This document shows positions 43,690 through 52,421 of a stretch of 64,000 nucleotides of DNA, piece by piece. Made by a program: the position numbers and the translations under genes. Each line of letters starts with the position of its first letter. Within the stretch, counting starts at the first letter, position 1. The notes under the pieces were generated by a model. The model saw only the letters and a program-made list of their open reading frames with translations, was not told the DNA's origin and ran no database searches. Source of the DNA: Deltaproteobacteria bacterium (GTDB lineage Bacteria; Bdellovibrionota; Bdellovibrionia; Bdellovibrionales; JAMPXM01). The DNA lies in assembly GCA_017302795.1 (NCBI GenBank), contig JAFLCB010000008.1, positions 124,001 through 188,000 on the forward strand. Direction: 5' to 3'.

Positions 43690-46368
43690 ATGCTTAGAAC
43701 GCAGCCTGAAACGCAAAAAATCGCGTCGCCCAAACTGACGCCGCTCATGCAGCAATACTGGGATGTGAAAGCTGCGCACCCTGATAAGATCATTCTTTTC
43801 AGAATGGGTGATTTCTTCGAAATGTTTCACCGCGATGCTGAAATTGCCGCACCGGTTTTGGGAATTGCGCTGACTTCCAGAAACAAGAAGTCACAAGACG
43901 AAACTCCGATGTGTGGAGTTCCCCATCATTCGGTCAGTGGTTCTATCAACAAACTTTTATTAGCTGGTTTCAAAGTTGCAATCTGTGATCAGTTGGAAGA
44001 TCCAAAAAATGCCAAGGGTATTGTTAAGCGCGGTGTCACACGAACTCTTTCACCCGGAATGGTTTTCGACTCCGAGACTTTGGATGCGCGCACTGCGAAC
44101 TACCTCGCTAGTTGGGATACAGATCAGAACTTGGCTTTTTTAGATGTTTCGACCGGTGAAGCTTTTTTCTTTCGAGCTGTGTCAGCTCAGCGTCGATGGG
44201 AGTTTTTGGAAAGTCTCGGGGCTGTGGAATGGGTATTGGCCTCGCCGAGTTCGGAAGATGCCGAACAAGCGCGCCGTTTTGGAAAGTCGCTCACTCATCA
44301 TCCATCTCTTGATGTTGTTTCTGCCGACGGAGAGATTTTAATAAATTCGGCGGAAAACTCCGCGCCCGTTTGTGTTCGTCGACTGATTTCTTATGCTGTC
44401 AGCCAATTGTCGAACGGCGAGGGACCGCTGAAAGGAGCTGCCCGTCAATGGCTTGCCACTTTACCTCCCTTTGAAGAGCGCGGCCTTGAAAGTCGAATGG
44501 TGTTAATGAATTCGACTATTCGACATCTAGAAATCTTCGGCACCTATCGTGGCGAGCGTGAGGGATCTTTAATTCATGCCATAGACCGGACCAAAACCAG
44601 TGGCGGCGCGCGCCTTTTAAAGTCGTGGTTGCAAATGCCGTTGGTTCTGCCGGCCGAAGTTGAAGCCCGCCTTGACCGAGTCGAATCTTGGCTAGGTGCC
44701 GATAGAGAAAATCGAGAATTGCGCATCCGCTTAGCTCGGGTGGGAGATCTTCCTCGGCGTTTACAAAAAATCGGGCAACCTTCTCGGGGCCCACGGGATT
44801 TGGTTTCGCTTGCGCAGTCACTATTGGCTGGAATTGAGGCCTGGAGGGACGCTCGAAAATCAGATTCGACGCTCGATTCAAAATTTCCTTCGATCGACGC
44901 ACGAATGGAAAAAGTGGCGCTCGAAATTTCACGCGTCTTGGTCGATGAGCCGCCAAATTACGTGCGACAAGGCGGAGCAATTCGTCTTGGGGCTCGCGCT
45001 GACTTGGACGAACTTATTCATCTGTCGACGGATGCTGGGCGACTTGTACTCGAGCTTGAGGGTCGAGAACGGGAATTAACGGGAATTCCCTCGCTAAAAG
45101 TGAGGTACAACAACGTCTTTGGCTATTCCATTGAAATCACGAACACCCATCGCGATCGTGTGCCGCTGGATCGCTACGATCGAAAACAGACACTGGCCAA
45201 CGCTGAACGATACACCACCAAGGAGCTATCGGAACTGGAAGCCAAGGTACTTTCCGCTGACGACCGCCGGTTGAAATTGGAAGAGGAAGAGTTTTCCCGC
45301 CTAGTTCAGTTTGTTCTTCGCGAGTCGCATGATCTCTTGAAGTTTGCGTTCGCGTTGGCCGAACTTGATGTGGTTTCGTCGCTCGCATGGCTCGCGATGG
45401 ATCAACGTTACATAAGGCCTAAGTTTCGCGGCTGCAATGGGTCGAATGGTCACCAACCGGTCGCTTTATTCATCGAGGGCTCACGTCACCCAGTGATTGA
45501 GCAAACCTTGAAAATGCCATTCGTCGCAAACGACGTGAGGATGGAAAACGGCCAGTGCCTTTTGTTAACAGGACCTAATATGGCGGGAAAGTCGACGCTG
45601 ATGCGGCAAGTGGCAATCACCGTCATCCTCGCTCAAATGGGGTCGTTCGTTCCTGCTGCTTCTGCTGAACTTTCGATTTTTGATCGAGTTTCGACGCGCA
45701 TTGGTGCCAGTGACTTTCTTTCTGAGGGACTTTCAACTTTTATGGTTGAAATGAAGGAAACGGCTGAGCTTTTAGAGACCGCTGGCGACCGAACTCTCGT
45801 CATTTTGGATGAAATTGGCCGAGGGACCGCAACTTTCGATGGCCTTAGTATCGCTCAGGCGATTTTAGAATACCTTCTGACCGAGCGAAACACGCTCACA
45901 CTTTTTGCAACTCACTTTCACGAGCTCGCGCAGTTGGAAGCGCGCTTTCCAAAAATACTTACGGCCCATATGGCGATTGCAGAAAAGAAAGGTGAGATCA
46001 CGTTTTTGCACCGGCTTGAAGCGGGCACAGCGGGGCAGTCATACGGAATTCATGTCGCAAGGCTTGCAGGACTTCCGCCACAAGTGACGTCGAGGGCTGC
46101 GAAAATCCTCTCTGAGATCGAGGGAACACTCTCTGCGACCAAGGACGATTTGAACCAAGTTTCCTCTGGCGACGGCGAAAGAGATCCATCTCCGCAGCTG
46201 CCTTTTAGTTTTTCTATGTCCGTCGAACCGCCGAAGCCTTCCGTTGATCCGAAAGTTCGACAAGTTTTAACGGAGATTAAAAGTTTTGATGTTGATCGCT
46301 CGACTCCGCTTGAAGCCTTGGGCAAGATCTCCAAATGGGCACTGGAAATCCCGAAAGACCTTCATTGA
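43690..46368 (+). CDS. mutS: DNA mismatch repair protein MutS
   Basis: An 892-residue mismatch-binding ATPase. The mismatch-contacting motif GDFFEMF is near residue 39, with the conserved Phe and Glu. MutS connector, lever and clamp regions follow; the ATPase has Walker A GPNMAGKST near residue 628, with STFMVEM, LDEIGRGTATFDG and the TLFATHFHEL signature. The C-terminal part is slightly extended. It detects base mismatches and recruits MutL, which is not in the window. It overlaps the glnD gene at its 3' end by 34 bases. Confidence 0.97.
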   Translation: MLRTQPETQKIASPKLTPLMQQYWDVKAAHPDKIILFRMGDFFEMFHRDAEIAAPVLGIALTSRNKKSQDETPMCGVPHHSVSGSINKLLLAGFKVAICDQLEDPKNAKGIVKRGVTRTLSPGMVFDSETLDARTANYLASWDTDQNLAFLDVSTGEAFFFRAVSAQRRWEFLESLGAVEWVLASPSSEDAEQARRFGKSLTHHPSLDVVSADGEILINSAENSAPVCVRRLISYAVSQLSNGEGPLKGAARQWLATLPPFEERGLESRMVLMNSTIRHLEIFGTYRGEREGSLIHAIDRTKTSGGARLLKSWLQMPLVLPAEVEARLDRVESWLGADRENRELRIRLARVGDLPRRLQKIGQPSRGPRDLVSLAQSLLAGIEAWRDARKSDSTLDSKFPSIDARMEKVALEISRVLVDEPPNYVRQGGAIRLGARADLDELIHLSTDAGRLVLELEGRERELTGIPSLKVRYNNVFGYSIEITNTHRDRVPLDRYDRKQTLANAERYTTKELSELEAKVLSADDRRLKLEEEEFSRLVQFVLRESHDLLKFAFALAELDVVSSLAWLAMDQRYIRPKFRGCNGSNGHQPVALFIEGSRHPVIEQTLKMPFVANDVRMENGQCLLLTGPNMAGKSTLMRQVAITVILAQMGSFVPAASAELSIFDRVSTRIGASDFLSEGLSTFMVEMKETAELLETAGDRTLVILDEIGRGTATFDGLSIAQAILEYLLTERNTLTLFATHFHELAQLEARFPKILTAHMAIAEKKGEITFLHRLEAGTAGQSYGIHVARLAGLPPQVTSRAAKILSEIEGTLSATKDDLNQVSSGDGERDPSPQLPFSFSMSVEPPKPSVDPKVRQVLTEIKSFDVDRSTPLEALGKISKWALEIPKDLH

Positions 46369-48806
46369 GCTCTCCTGTCCGTCGCCGCGGACGAACTCGA
46401 TTTCTGTTAAGCGAAGAAGTCTTAACTGAACTTGCGGATCGTTATCTTCCCGCGCCAAGTGTGGTTCCTGATGGAGACGAAGAGAAATCTTCGACGCTTT
46501 TGTATGAGCCATTCGCAAGGGCGATGGAAGATGAAATTTTAAAGCGTCTAACGCCGACCAAGGAGCTTCAGCTAGCTTGGGTCGAATCGCTTCCCGTGGC
46601 GCTAGGAAGTTGGGCAAGAAGAGAACTGACACCCAAATCCGATCTCGATATCTTGTTTGCAGGTTCCGAGGCCGCGGCAGGGCTCATCACACAGGCCGCG
46701 ATGGAAGCAGGAATCGGGATCCGAAGCAGAGTCCCCGAAGATCAAAGTGATTGGTCTGTCGGTGTTGAAATGTTCGATGTTCTGGCGCTGTTGACTGCGA
46801 GACCACTGGTGGAAGCTGCGGGGCCGCTTTTAAATGAGCAGGTAAAAAAGACCGAAGCGGGTCTTCGCTCAAAGCGTTTAAGGATTTTGACGGCACTTCG
46901 GCGCGAGCGCGACGACAGACAAGAACGTTCTAACTCGGTTGCGGGATTTTTAGAGCCGAATTTGAAGTATGGCCCCGGAGGACTACGGGATCTTCAGCAG
47001 GCCTTACAGCTTCGTTCGATTTTTCCATTGCGGTTTGAGGATCGAGAACGAGCCCATGCCGCTGAAGTCTATGAGTATTATCGGAGACTGTTTTTAATTT
47101 GCCGTGCGAAGTCTCAACTAGCGATGGGCGGCGGCGATCTCTTGAGTGCGCACGAACAACCGGGCCTAGCGGCCTGGATGGGTTTCCCATCGGCGAAAGA
47201 GTTCATGCGAGAAATTCAAAAGGGCCTTGCCCGGGTCTCTTTTTATGCGGACGTCGATTTTGCATTTGTGCGCGCGACGGAAGCGGACCTAAAAAAGTTA
47301 AATCGCTCTGACCTAGATTTTAGTTTGTTGGCCTCATGGCTTGAAAAAGACCCCTCTATTTTAATGCAGGCCAAAGCAAGAGATCTTGGATTCAAACTCT
47401 ATCGTCAGGCAATGCGCGGTACAGCCTCCGAAAAAAAATCGGCTCAAGCAGCGCTTGGCCGCATCCTTTTTAAATCTGTCGACCCACGAGAAGATGACCG
47501 ACTTGCCATCGCGCTATTTCGCTCGCGCTGGATTGATCTCGCCGTCACCGATTTCAAAAAGATTGTCGGCTATGTTCAGCACGATCAATACCACCGCTAC
47601 ACCGTGGACACGCATCTTTTGCAGGCGATTCGAGAAATGAAACGTGTGGCAGCTCGGCCGACAGTCCTCGGGCGATTGAAGGAGCTAGTCCGCGCCATGA
47701 CTGCGGATGATTGGAAGATTCTTGGTTGGAGCGCGCTTTACCACGATGTGGGAAAGGGAAGTGGTAAAGAGCATTCGGATAGATCCGTTGTTATTGCCAA
47801 ACAGGACTTTGAGAAGTGGGACGTGCCAGAAAACCTGAGGCCCGAGATCATCTGGTTGATCGAAAGCCACCTCGAGTTATCAGTTGCAGCATTTCGTGGT
47901 AACCCCGCCTCGCCGGCGACGTGGCGGTTGCTTCATGCAAAAGGCGTTAAGGGAGACCGTCTGTCCCGGTTGGCCATCTTTACCGCGGTCGATATTTTGG
48001 CCACCAATCGAGAGGCCTACACGCCGTGGAAGGAGCGCCTTCTTTTTGATCTCGTGCGGAACCTTGAAAAGCCAGAGGCGGTACAGCTCGCTAAACTTGA
48101 AACTCGGCTAAGGGCAACGTCGCGCAAAACGGACTGGCTATCGGTTTTGGATCGCCTGGATCCATTTGTGGTATCTGGCATTCCGACTACGATCTTAGCG
48201 GGCGATCTAGAATTTGTGCGAGTTCGAACCGCAGAGGCTGGTGAGTCGATTGATCTTAAGCTCTGTCGAGTCGCCCGCGACAACCGTCTATGGATACGAT
48301 TCCATGTTAGCCGCGATCAAGCAGGTCTCTTTGTGAAGTTCGCCCGCACCTTACAAGCGGCGGGATTGTCGGTTCGGCACGCAAGCATTTTGTCCGATGT
48401 AGATGTCGGGGTTTATGATTGGTTCGAAGTAAAGCCTCCACGCCTATTGAGTGTTCGTGCGCTTGAGGCGAAACTTGTTGCCTTGGCGAAATCGGTTTCG
48501 GTTCGAACAAACGACTTTGTGGCTCCTGAAAATCAGATCTTTCAAAGTGTGGATGCTTTGTCGCAAAGTGAATCCGAGTGGGTGATTAGCTTCCAAGGAC
48601 GCGATCTTCGAGGGGCCTTGATGCAGGCTGCGGAATCACTTTCTCACGTCGGTCTTTCTATTCAATGGGCTAAGGTCCATACGTGGGGACGACAAATTGA
48701 TGATGTTTTCGGCGTGACACCGCACCCAAATCTTAAGATTGATACAGTTTTGCATAGACTGAAGTCGCGATTAGGCCTCTCGCAAGACGCGACTTTAGAG
48801 AGCTGA
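46335..48806 (+). CDS. glnD: [Protein-PII] uridylyltransferase/uridylyl-removing enzyme GlnD
   Basis: An 823-residue bifunctional enzyme with the GlnD domain order. The nucleotidyltransferase GSWARRELTPKSDLDILFAG is near residue 91 with its Asp pair, followed by a PII-uridylyltransferase linker and an HD hydrolase with HDVGKGSGKEHSD near residue 470. Two ACT-type segments lie after residue 680. It uridylylates PII when glutamine is low and removes the group when high. A PII gene is not in the window. It is shorter than E. coli GlnD (890). ATG at 46335 overlaps mutS by 34 bases; TTG at 46365, in the mutS stop, is an alternative start. Confidence 0.9.
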   Translation: MGTGNPERPSLSSPVRRRGRTRFLLSEEVLTELADRYLPAPSVVPDGDEEKSSTLLYEPFARAMEDEILKRLTPTKELQLAWVESLPVALGSWARRELTPKSDLDILFAGSEAAAGLITQAAMEAGIGIRSRVPEDQSDWSVGVEMFDVLALLTARPLVEAAGPLLNEQVKKTEAGLRSKRLRILTALRRERDDRQERSNSVAGFLEPNLKYGPGGLRDLQQALQLRSIFPLRFEDRERAHAAEVYEYYRRLFLICRAKSQLAMGGGDLLSAHEQPGLAAWMGFPSAKEFMREIQKGLARVSFYADVDFAFVRATEADLKKLNRSDLDFSLLASWLEKDPSILMQAKARDLGFKLYRQAMRGTASEKKSAQAALGRILFKSVDPREDDRLAIALFRSRWIDLAVTDFKKIVGYVQHDQYHRYTVDTHLLQAIREMKRVAARPTVLGRLKELVRAMTADDWKILGWSALYHDVGKGSGKEHSDRSVVIAKQDFEKWDVPENLRPEIIWLIESHLELSVAAFRGNPASPATWRLLHAKGVKGDRLSRLAIFTAVDILATNREAYTPWKERLLFDLVRNLEKPEAVQLAKLETRLRATSRKTDWLSVLDRLDPFVVSGIPTTILAGDLEFVRVRTAEAGESIDLKLCRVARDNRLWIRFHVSRDQAGLFVKFARTLQAAGLSVRHASILSDVDVGVYDWFEVKPPRLLSVRALEAKLVALAKSVSVRTNDFVAPENQIFQSVDALSQSESEWVISFQGRDLRGALMQAAESLSHVGLSIQWAKVHTWGRQIDDVFGVTPHPNLKIDTVLHRLKSRLGLSQDATLES

Positions 48807-49231
48807 GTCCGGTTCATTTCGTTTTTGTGAAATAGAGTTATTTCAATAATTTGCTGGCCTTTGAGGCGGTTAAACAAGCTCTTAGTTTAGTTAGTTAGCC
48901 AGATTCCCACGTAAAGCCGGACACATGACGAGTCTAGAATTCGATAAAGGTCTTAAATGGGGGCTTGGCAAACGCCGTAAGCTGCTGTCAGACTTTGATA
49001 CAGGTTGGTGATTATTTGTAAGTCACTAACCGAATGGCGAGCTGATCCGGTCTTATGGATAGAGATGCTGATCGACTCGACTGTTCTAGAGGGATGTTTG
49101 AAAAAGTAGAGTTCAGTTTAGAGTTCAGTTTTTAGAGAGAGTTAGTTTTAGAAGCGTTAGATGTAAGTACAGGACGACGAAAGAAGGCCTGGTTTACAGA
49201 GAAATAAAAACACAAAGCGGAGGGAGCAAGG
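48807..49231. other. 425-bp non-coding region upstream of the LuxR-type gene
   Basis: No supported gene. Near its start three complementary segments, ATTTC, GAAATA and TATTTC (48818-48854), can form two mutually exclusive short hairpins; the second is TGAAATA-GAGT-TATTTCA. A perfect 12-base tandem duplication, AGAGTTCAGTTT, lies at 49108-49119 and 49120-49131. A TTGATA (48995-49000) has no good -10 partner. The region is A/T- and purine-rich toward the gene and could be a long 5' untranslated leader or hold a small RNA. Confidence 0.4.
49108..49131 (+). repeat. 12-base perfect tandem duplication in the leader
   Basis: AGAGTTCAGTTT occurs twice end to end and is followed by a looser TTAGAGAGAGTTAGTTTTAG. 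It lies 101-124 bases before the start of the LuxR-type gene. It may be a binding site array or a simple slippage product. Confidence 0.6.
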
Positions 49232-49648
49232 ATGCTCAGAGATGTGTTGATTCAAAAGGGCCTTTCGAACCGTGAAGCTGAAGTAGCTGAATTGGTTTCT
49301 AAAGGATTGTCGAACAAAGAAGTAGCTAATCAGCTCTTCGTCACTGAAAAAACAGTGAAATTTCACCTCACAAACATCTATAAAAAGATGAGCGTGAAGT
49401 CGCGTGCTCAGCTGATCGTTTGGTGCTTACCGCACCTCGGTTTCGTGGACAACGAACCAGCTCAGCCGACGCGAAACGAAATTCCAGCTGGCGCTTCGGC
49501 GATCAACACGATGCCTGTTGGTAACACAACAGTGTCAGGTCTCACGGCAGGTTCAGCTACGGCTGCTCCAATGCGCACCGAAATTCCAAGCGGTGGCACT
49601 GGTGTTGGTAGCGGCGGCAACGGCGACGTTGGCGCATTCGGTATCTGA
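49232..49648 (+). CDS. Small LuxR/GerE-type DNA-binding protein without receiver domain
   Basis: A 138-residue protein. Residues 8-70 form a GerE helix-turn-helix (LSNREAEVAELVSKGLSNKE, VTEKTVKFHLTNIYKK, SRAQLIVW), the DNA-binding part of LuxR, NarL and related regulators. No receiver or ligand domain is present. Residues 78-138 are Gly/Ala/Thr/Pro-rich with a repeated motif (PTRNEIPAG and PMRTEIPSG). It may work as a free-standing regulator or with a partner. Strong GGAGGGAG site 8 bases before ATG after a 425-base leader, and a hairpin terminator follows. Probably strongly expressed and independently regulated. Confidence 0.85.
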   Translation: MLRDVLIQKGLSNREAEVAELVSKGLSNKEVANQLFVTEKTVKFHLTNIYKKMSVKSRAQLIVWCLPHLGFVDNEPAQPTRNEIPAGASAINTMPVGNTTVSGLTAGSATAAPMRTEIPSGGTGVGSGGNGDVGAFGI

Positions 49649-49665
49649 TTCCTCTGCTGGTTACG

Positions 49666-49687
49666 CGAGGGAGCGGAGTCTCCCTCG
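49666..49687 (+). terminator. Terminator after the LuxR-type gene
   Basis: Perfect 8-bp stem CGAGGGAG/CTCCCTCG with loop CGGAGT, followed by TTT, 17 bases after the stop codon. A good intrinsic terminator in form, making the LuxR-type gene a single-gene transcript. Confidence 0.75.
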
Positions 49688-49876
49688 TTTCCGCTGAGTC
49701 GTAAAAGTTTTTGTTTCCAAAGTAAGGGCTAGGTCGCGCTAGAAGAGACAGCGATCTGGCCTTTGCTGTTTTGAGACGCTTGTTTAGTAGCCAATGTATC
49801 GGATTGATGCAGGCAAATACCGCGAAGCCAGCACTTTGGGTGTGCGTCCGCTTGCAGTGCTAGAATTAAAGTCTGC

Positions 49877-50968
49877 ATGAGACGAATCGCAAAACGCCCT
49901 ACAGCCGCTTCAGAAAGTCACACGATCGATTTTCTGATCATTTCTTTTGGCGTTCATATGCTGCTGGCGTCCCTATTGTCGTCGTCTCTTTTCCGCGACG
50001 TCAGCGGCAAGTTCGGTGTCGAAAGCCTGGCCGTGTCGCCAATTCATTTACCTGATGCCGGCGACGGCGAGTTGCTCGTCGTCGATTACATTCCAGCACC
50101 GTCTGCGAAACAGTGGCGGGAAGCCTATGATGATTACCCAAATAAACCTCTGGCAGATGCGGATTTTTCGGGTGTCGGAAATCCAGCAAAGACTTCGGCT
50201 GAAATCGATCCAAGCGGAAAGTTCGTCCCATGTCGGGAGTTCCGCTGTGTCGCCAGCAATAGCCGAGGTTCCCAGGGACGTATGCACTGGATTCATATAT
50301 CGAACGTCAGCAGAATTGAAAGAACTCAAAAAGATGGTCCAATCGCATATATCGTGCCGATTGTTGTGACGGAAACATCGGAGCCGATGAATATCTATGT
50401 GTCCTCTGATGCTGACGTGACGCCGATCTTAGTGGGCGCACCGGGAGTTCGAATTGAGCGGGCTATTTTAGAAAATCGGAACCATGTCGGGATGACGATC
50501 GAGGGTCGCGTTAATTCGCGGCCCGACAAAAGCGGCAAACTCACGAGATATTTTTTAACTAAAAACATTAAGAGCTCAAGTCCCATCGATCATTTTTGGA
50601 TCGCACCTGAAGACGTCGACCCAGTGCTTAGAGAACAAATGTTCAAGGCAAACAAGTTTATCAGTAGGAGTCGATTACGGAGGCCAGATGAGTTGACAGG
50701 TGTACCGCCCGCGCCATCGGGCGGACCTGATCAGATTGTAGATATCAGTCAGATCGTCGGAAAGTCTTCGTGCAAAGAGAGAAATGTCTATGTTGGCGGG
50801 GATCAGAGCTTTGAATATGATGTTACGTCCAATTCATCGGCTGGCGGTGGTTCTGTGCAGTTAGTCGCTGACTACCCGGACGAAAAAAACTATGAATTGG
50901 CTAGTGACCCTTGTGACCCTCGGCCACATTCGAAGGACGGGACTCGGCAGTCCGCCAAAAATGGATAA
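49877..50968 (+). CDS. Unknown protein with N-terminal membrane segment
   Basis: A 363-residue protein. A basic start is followed by a hydrophobic helix (about residues 19-40: FLIISFGVHMLLASLLSSS), probably a membrane anchor, and then a long outside part rich in Asp, Ser, Pro and Gly. Two patches of beta-like sequence (about 130-160 and 190-235) occur, but no enzyme signature is recognised. Cys pairs at about 109-115 (PCREFRC) and 299-344 may form disulfides, consistent with an envelope location. TAGAAT at 49860-49865 is only 12 bases before ATG, so a leaderless or very short-leader transcript is possible. Confidence 0.55.
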   Translation: MRRIAKRPTAASESHTIDFLIISFGVHMLLASLLSSSLFRDVSGKFGVESLAVSPIHLPDAGDGELLVVDYIPAPSAKQWREAYDDYPNKPLADADFSGVGNPAKTSAEIDPSGKFVPCREFRCVASNSRGSQGRMHWIHISNVSRIERTQKDGPIAYIVPIVVTETSEPMNIYVSSDADVTPILVGAPGVRIERAILENRNHVGMTIEGRVNSRPDKSGKLTRYFLTKNIKSSSPIDHFWIAPEDVDPVLREQMFKANKFISRSRLRRPDELTGVPPAPSGGPDQIVDISQIVGKSSCKERNVYVGGDQSFEYDVTSNSSAGGGSVQLVADYPDEKNYELASDPCDPRPHSKDGTRQSAKNG

Positions 50969-50999
50969 GCCGCATATCTTCATCATTTATCTTTACCAT

Positions 51000-51293
51000 C
51001 TATCTCTGCCAGAAATAATACGCAGCTCCACAAAGCGCGAGTCCAACGCCCCAATCTGCCAGAGGTCCGCGTGTGACATACGGATAAAACATCAAAGCAA
51101 ATGCAATCGCGACTAGCTTGAAATTTCCAAATTTTCGGCCGCGACCCAAAAGCCACATGCCGATAATTCCGAATAGCAGGCCTGAAAGTATGCCGGACCA
51201 AGTAAAATCCAGCATTCCACTTAAGTCTCCGGACTGCGCTCGTTCCAATTCCGCCAAGCTGTCTTCTAATTGTTTTTGAGCCTTTTCGTTCAT
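51000..51293 (-). CDS. Small membrane protein of unknown function
   Basis: A 97-residue protein. A charged helical N-terminus (about residues 1-25) is followed by three hydrophobic helices (about 30-50, 57-72 and 78-95), with Gly/Trp-rich turns. No family recognised. It is transcribed away from the acyl-CoA thioesterase gene and toward the preceding unknown gene. The start, ATG at 51293, is supported by length and charge pattern rather than by a strong ribosome site. Confidence 0.55.
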   Translation of the reverse strand: MNEKAQKQLEDSLAELERAQSGDLSGMLDFTWSGILSGLLFGIIGMWLLGRGRKFGNFKLVAIAFALMFYPYVTRGPLADWGVGLALCGAAYYFWQR

Positions 51294-51402
51294 ATTTATT
51301 TTTTAGCCTGCGCCTGGTAACACTTTTGAACAAGCCGAAACTGTGTGAAGCTTCAATACGAATTTGCTTAAAAATAAAAGTTAGGCGTTCTAGCCTTATT
51401 AA

Positions 51403-51897
51403 ATGAAGAAGACCGCGAAATCAGCAGATCAGCCCAGCCGAAAAATCCTGGATTCACAAACGACTATGACAGAAATGGTTATGCCCCAACATACAAACGC
51501 GCTCGGTAGCGTGTTTGGGGGGGTGATCATGTCCTGGATCGATATCTGCGGTGCAATCACTGCACAAAGGCACGCAAGACTTCCGGTTGTTACAGCATCC
51601 ATCGATTATCTTCAGTTCGTAGAGCCAGTCTTTATCGGCTGGACGGTAAATTTAAAGGCGAGCGTTAATTATGTTGGCAAAACGTCGATGGAAGTCGGTG
51701 TCCGCGTTGATGCAGAAAATCCGCGAACGGGCGAGACTTTCCATACCGCTAGTGCTTATTTGTCATTTGTTGCGCTCGATGCGAATAAGGTTCCGACAGC
51801 GATCGCGCCGCTCGAAATAAAAACCAAAGATGAAAAGCGTCGACATGAAGATGCCGTAAAGAGACGAGCGGCTCGCCTCAAGCTTCGCGGGCGCTAA
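51403..51897 (+). CDS. Acyl-CoA thioesterase, YciA/BFIT hotdog family
   Basis: A 164-residue hotdog protein. MVMPQHTNALGSVFGGVIMSWIDICGAI (residues about 27-54) is the signature of the acyl-CoA hydrolase group containing YciA and BFIT, with the catalytic Asp in WID. A second conserved part, VTASIDYLQFVEPVFIGW, follows. Hydrolyses acyl-CoA to free acid and CoA. The C-terminus is Lys/Arg-rich. Its TAA overlaps the stop of the convergent gene by 3 bases, so there is no room for a terminator outside coding sequence. A different clade from the thioesterase at 295. Confidence 0.88.
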   Translation: MKKTAKSADQPSRKILDSQTTMTEMVMPQHTNALGSVFGGVIMSWIDICGAITAQRHARLPVVTASIDYLQFVEPVFIGWTVNLKASVNYVGKTSMEVGVRVDAENPRTGETFHTASAYLSFVALDANKVPTAIAPLEIKTKDEKRRHEDAVKRRAARLKLRGR

Positions 51898-52421
51898 CGT
51901 TTTGATTCCAGGGAAAGATCGCTGACGAGTTTGCTAAAGGACTTCTTATGTTCTGGCTTGAGCATTTCTCTGCAGCGGCGAAGTGTCGTTTTCTGCGCGA
52001 AAGTGAAATCGAGCGGATACTGACAAGACCAATATTTTCCGGGTTGAGCGTACTTGGTGTCGGCCGTGAAATCACTGAGCTGCTTAGTCAGCTTTTCCGC
52101 TTTGGATCCGTCGATACTCGATGCTGTGTGACCGGTGCGGCCTTCCTGGGTCAAAACGCCGGTCGTTGCTTTGCGTGATCCCATTGTGGCGAAGAAAACT
52201 CGTTGGTGTGTTTGGCCAAAGGTAAGGCGAAAAATCATCGTCATTGAGGAATTGGGATCGGTGGGCGTCGTTTCTTTGATATCCCAGGCCTCGGTATCAA
52301 CTCTTGGTCTTGCTGATGAACCAAAGGAATCCCGCGAGGGCGCGACTAGTAAGAAAATCGCCCCAAGAACCGCGACGACGGTTTGGCAAATATTCCCATT
52401 TTGCGCCATAAGCCGGTTCAT
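51894..52421 (-). CDS. Exported protein of unknown function
   Basis: A 175-residue protein. An N-terminal hydrophobic segment (about residues 12-30, TVVAVLGAIFLLVAPS) looks like a signal peptide with a cut near SFGSS. The mature part has two Cys (in SCQY and RRCRE) that could pair. ATG at 52421 overlaps the stop of the HExxH gene (ATGA), so translation is coupled; the open frame continues upstream to 52496 but that would add an atypical basic extension. No family recognised. Its 3' end overlaps the convergent thioesterase gene. Confidence 0.55.
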   Translation of the reverse strand: MNRLMAQNGNICQTVVAVLGAIFLLVAPSRDSFGSSARPRVDTEAWDIKETTPTDPNSSMTMIFRLTFGQTHQRVFFATMGSRKATTGVLTQEGRTGHTASSIDGSKAEKLTKQLSDFTADTKYAQPGKYWSCQYPLDFTFAQKTTLRRCREMLKPEHKKSFSKLVSDLSLESKR

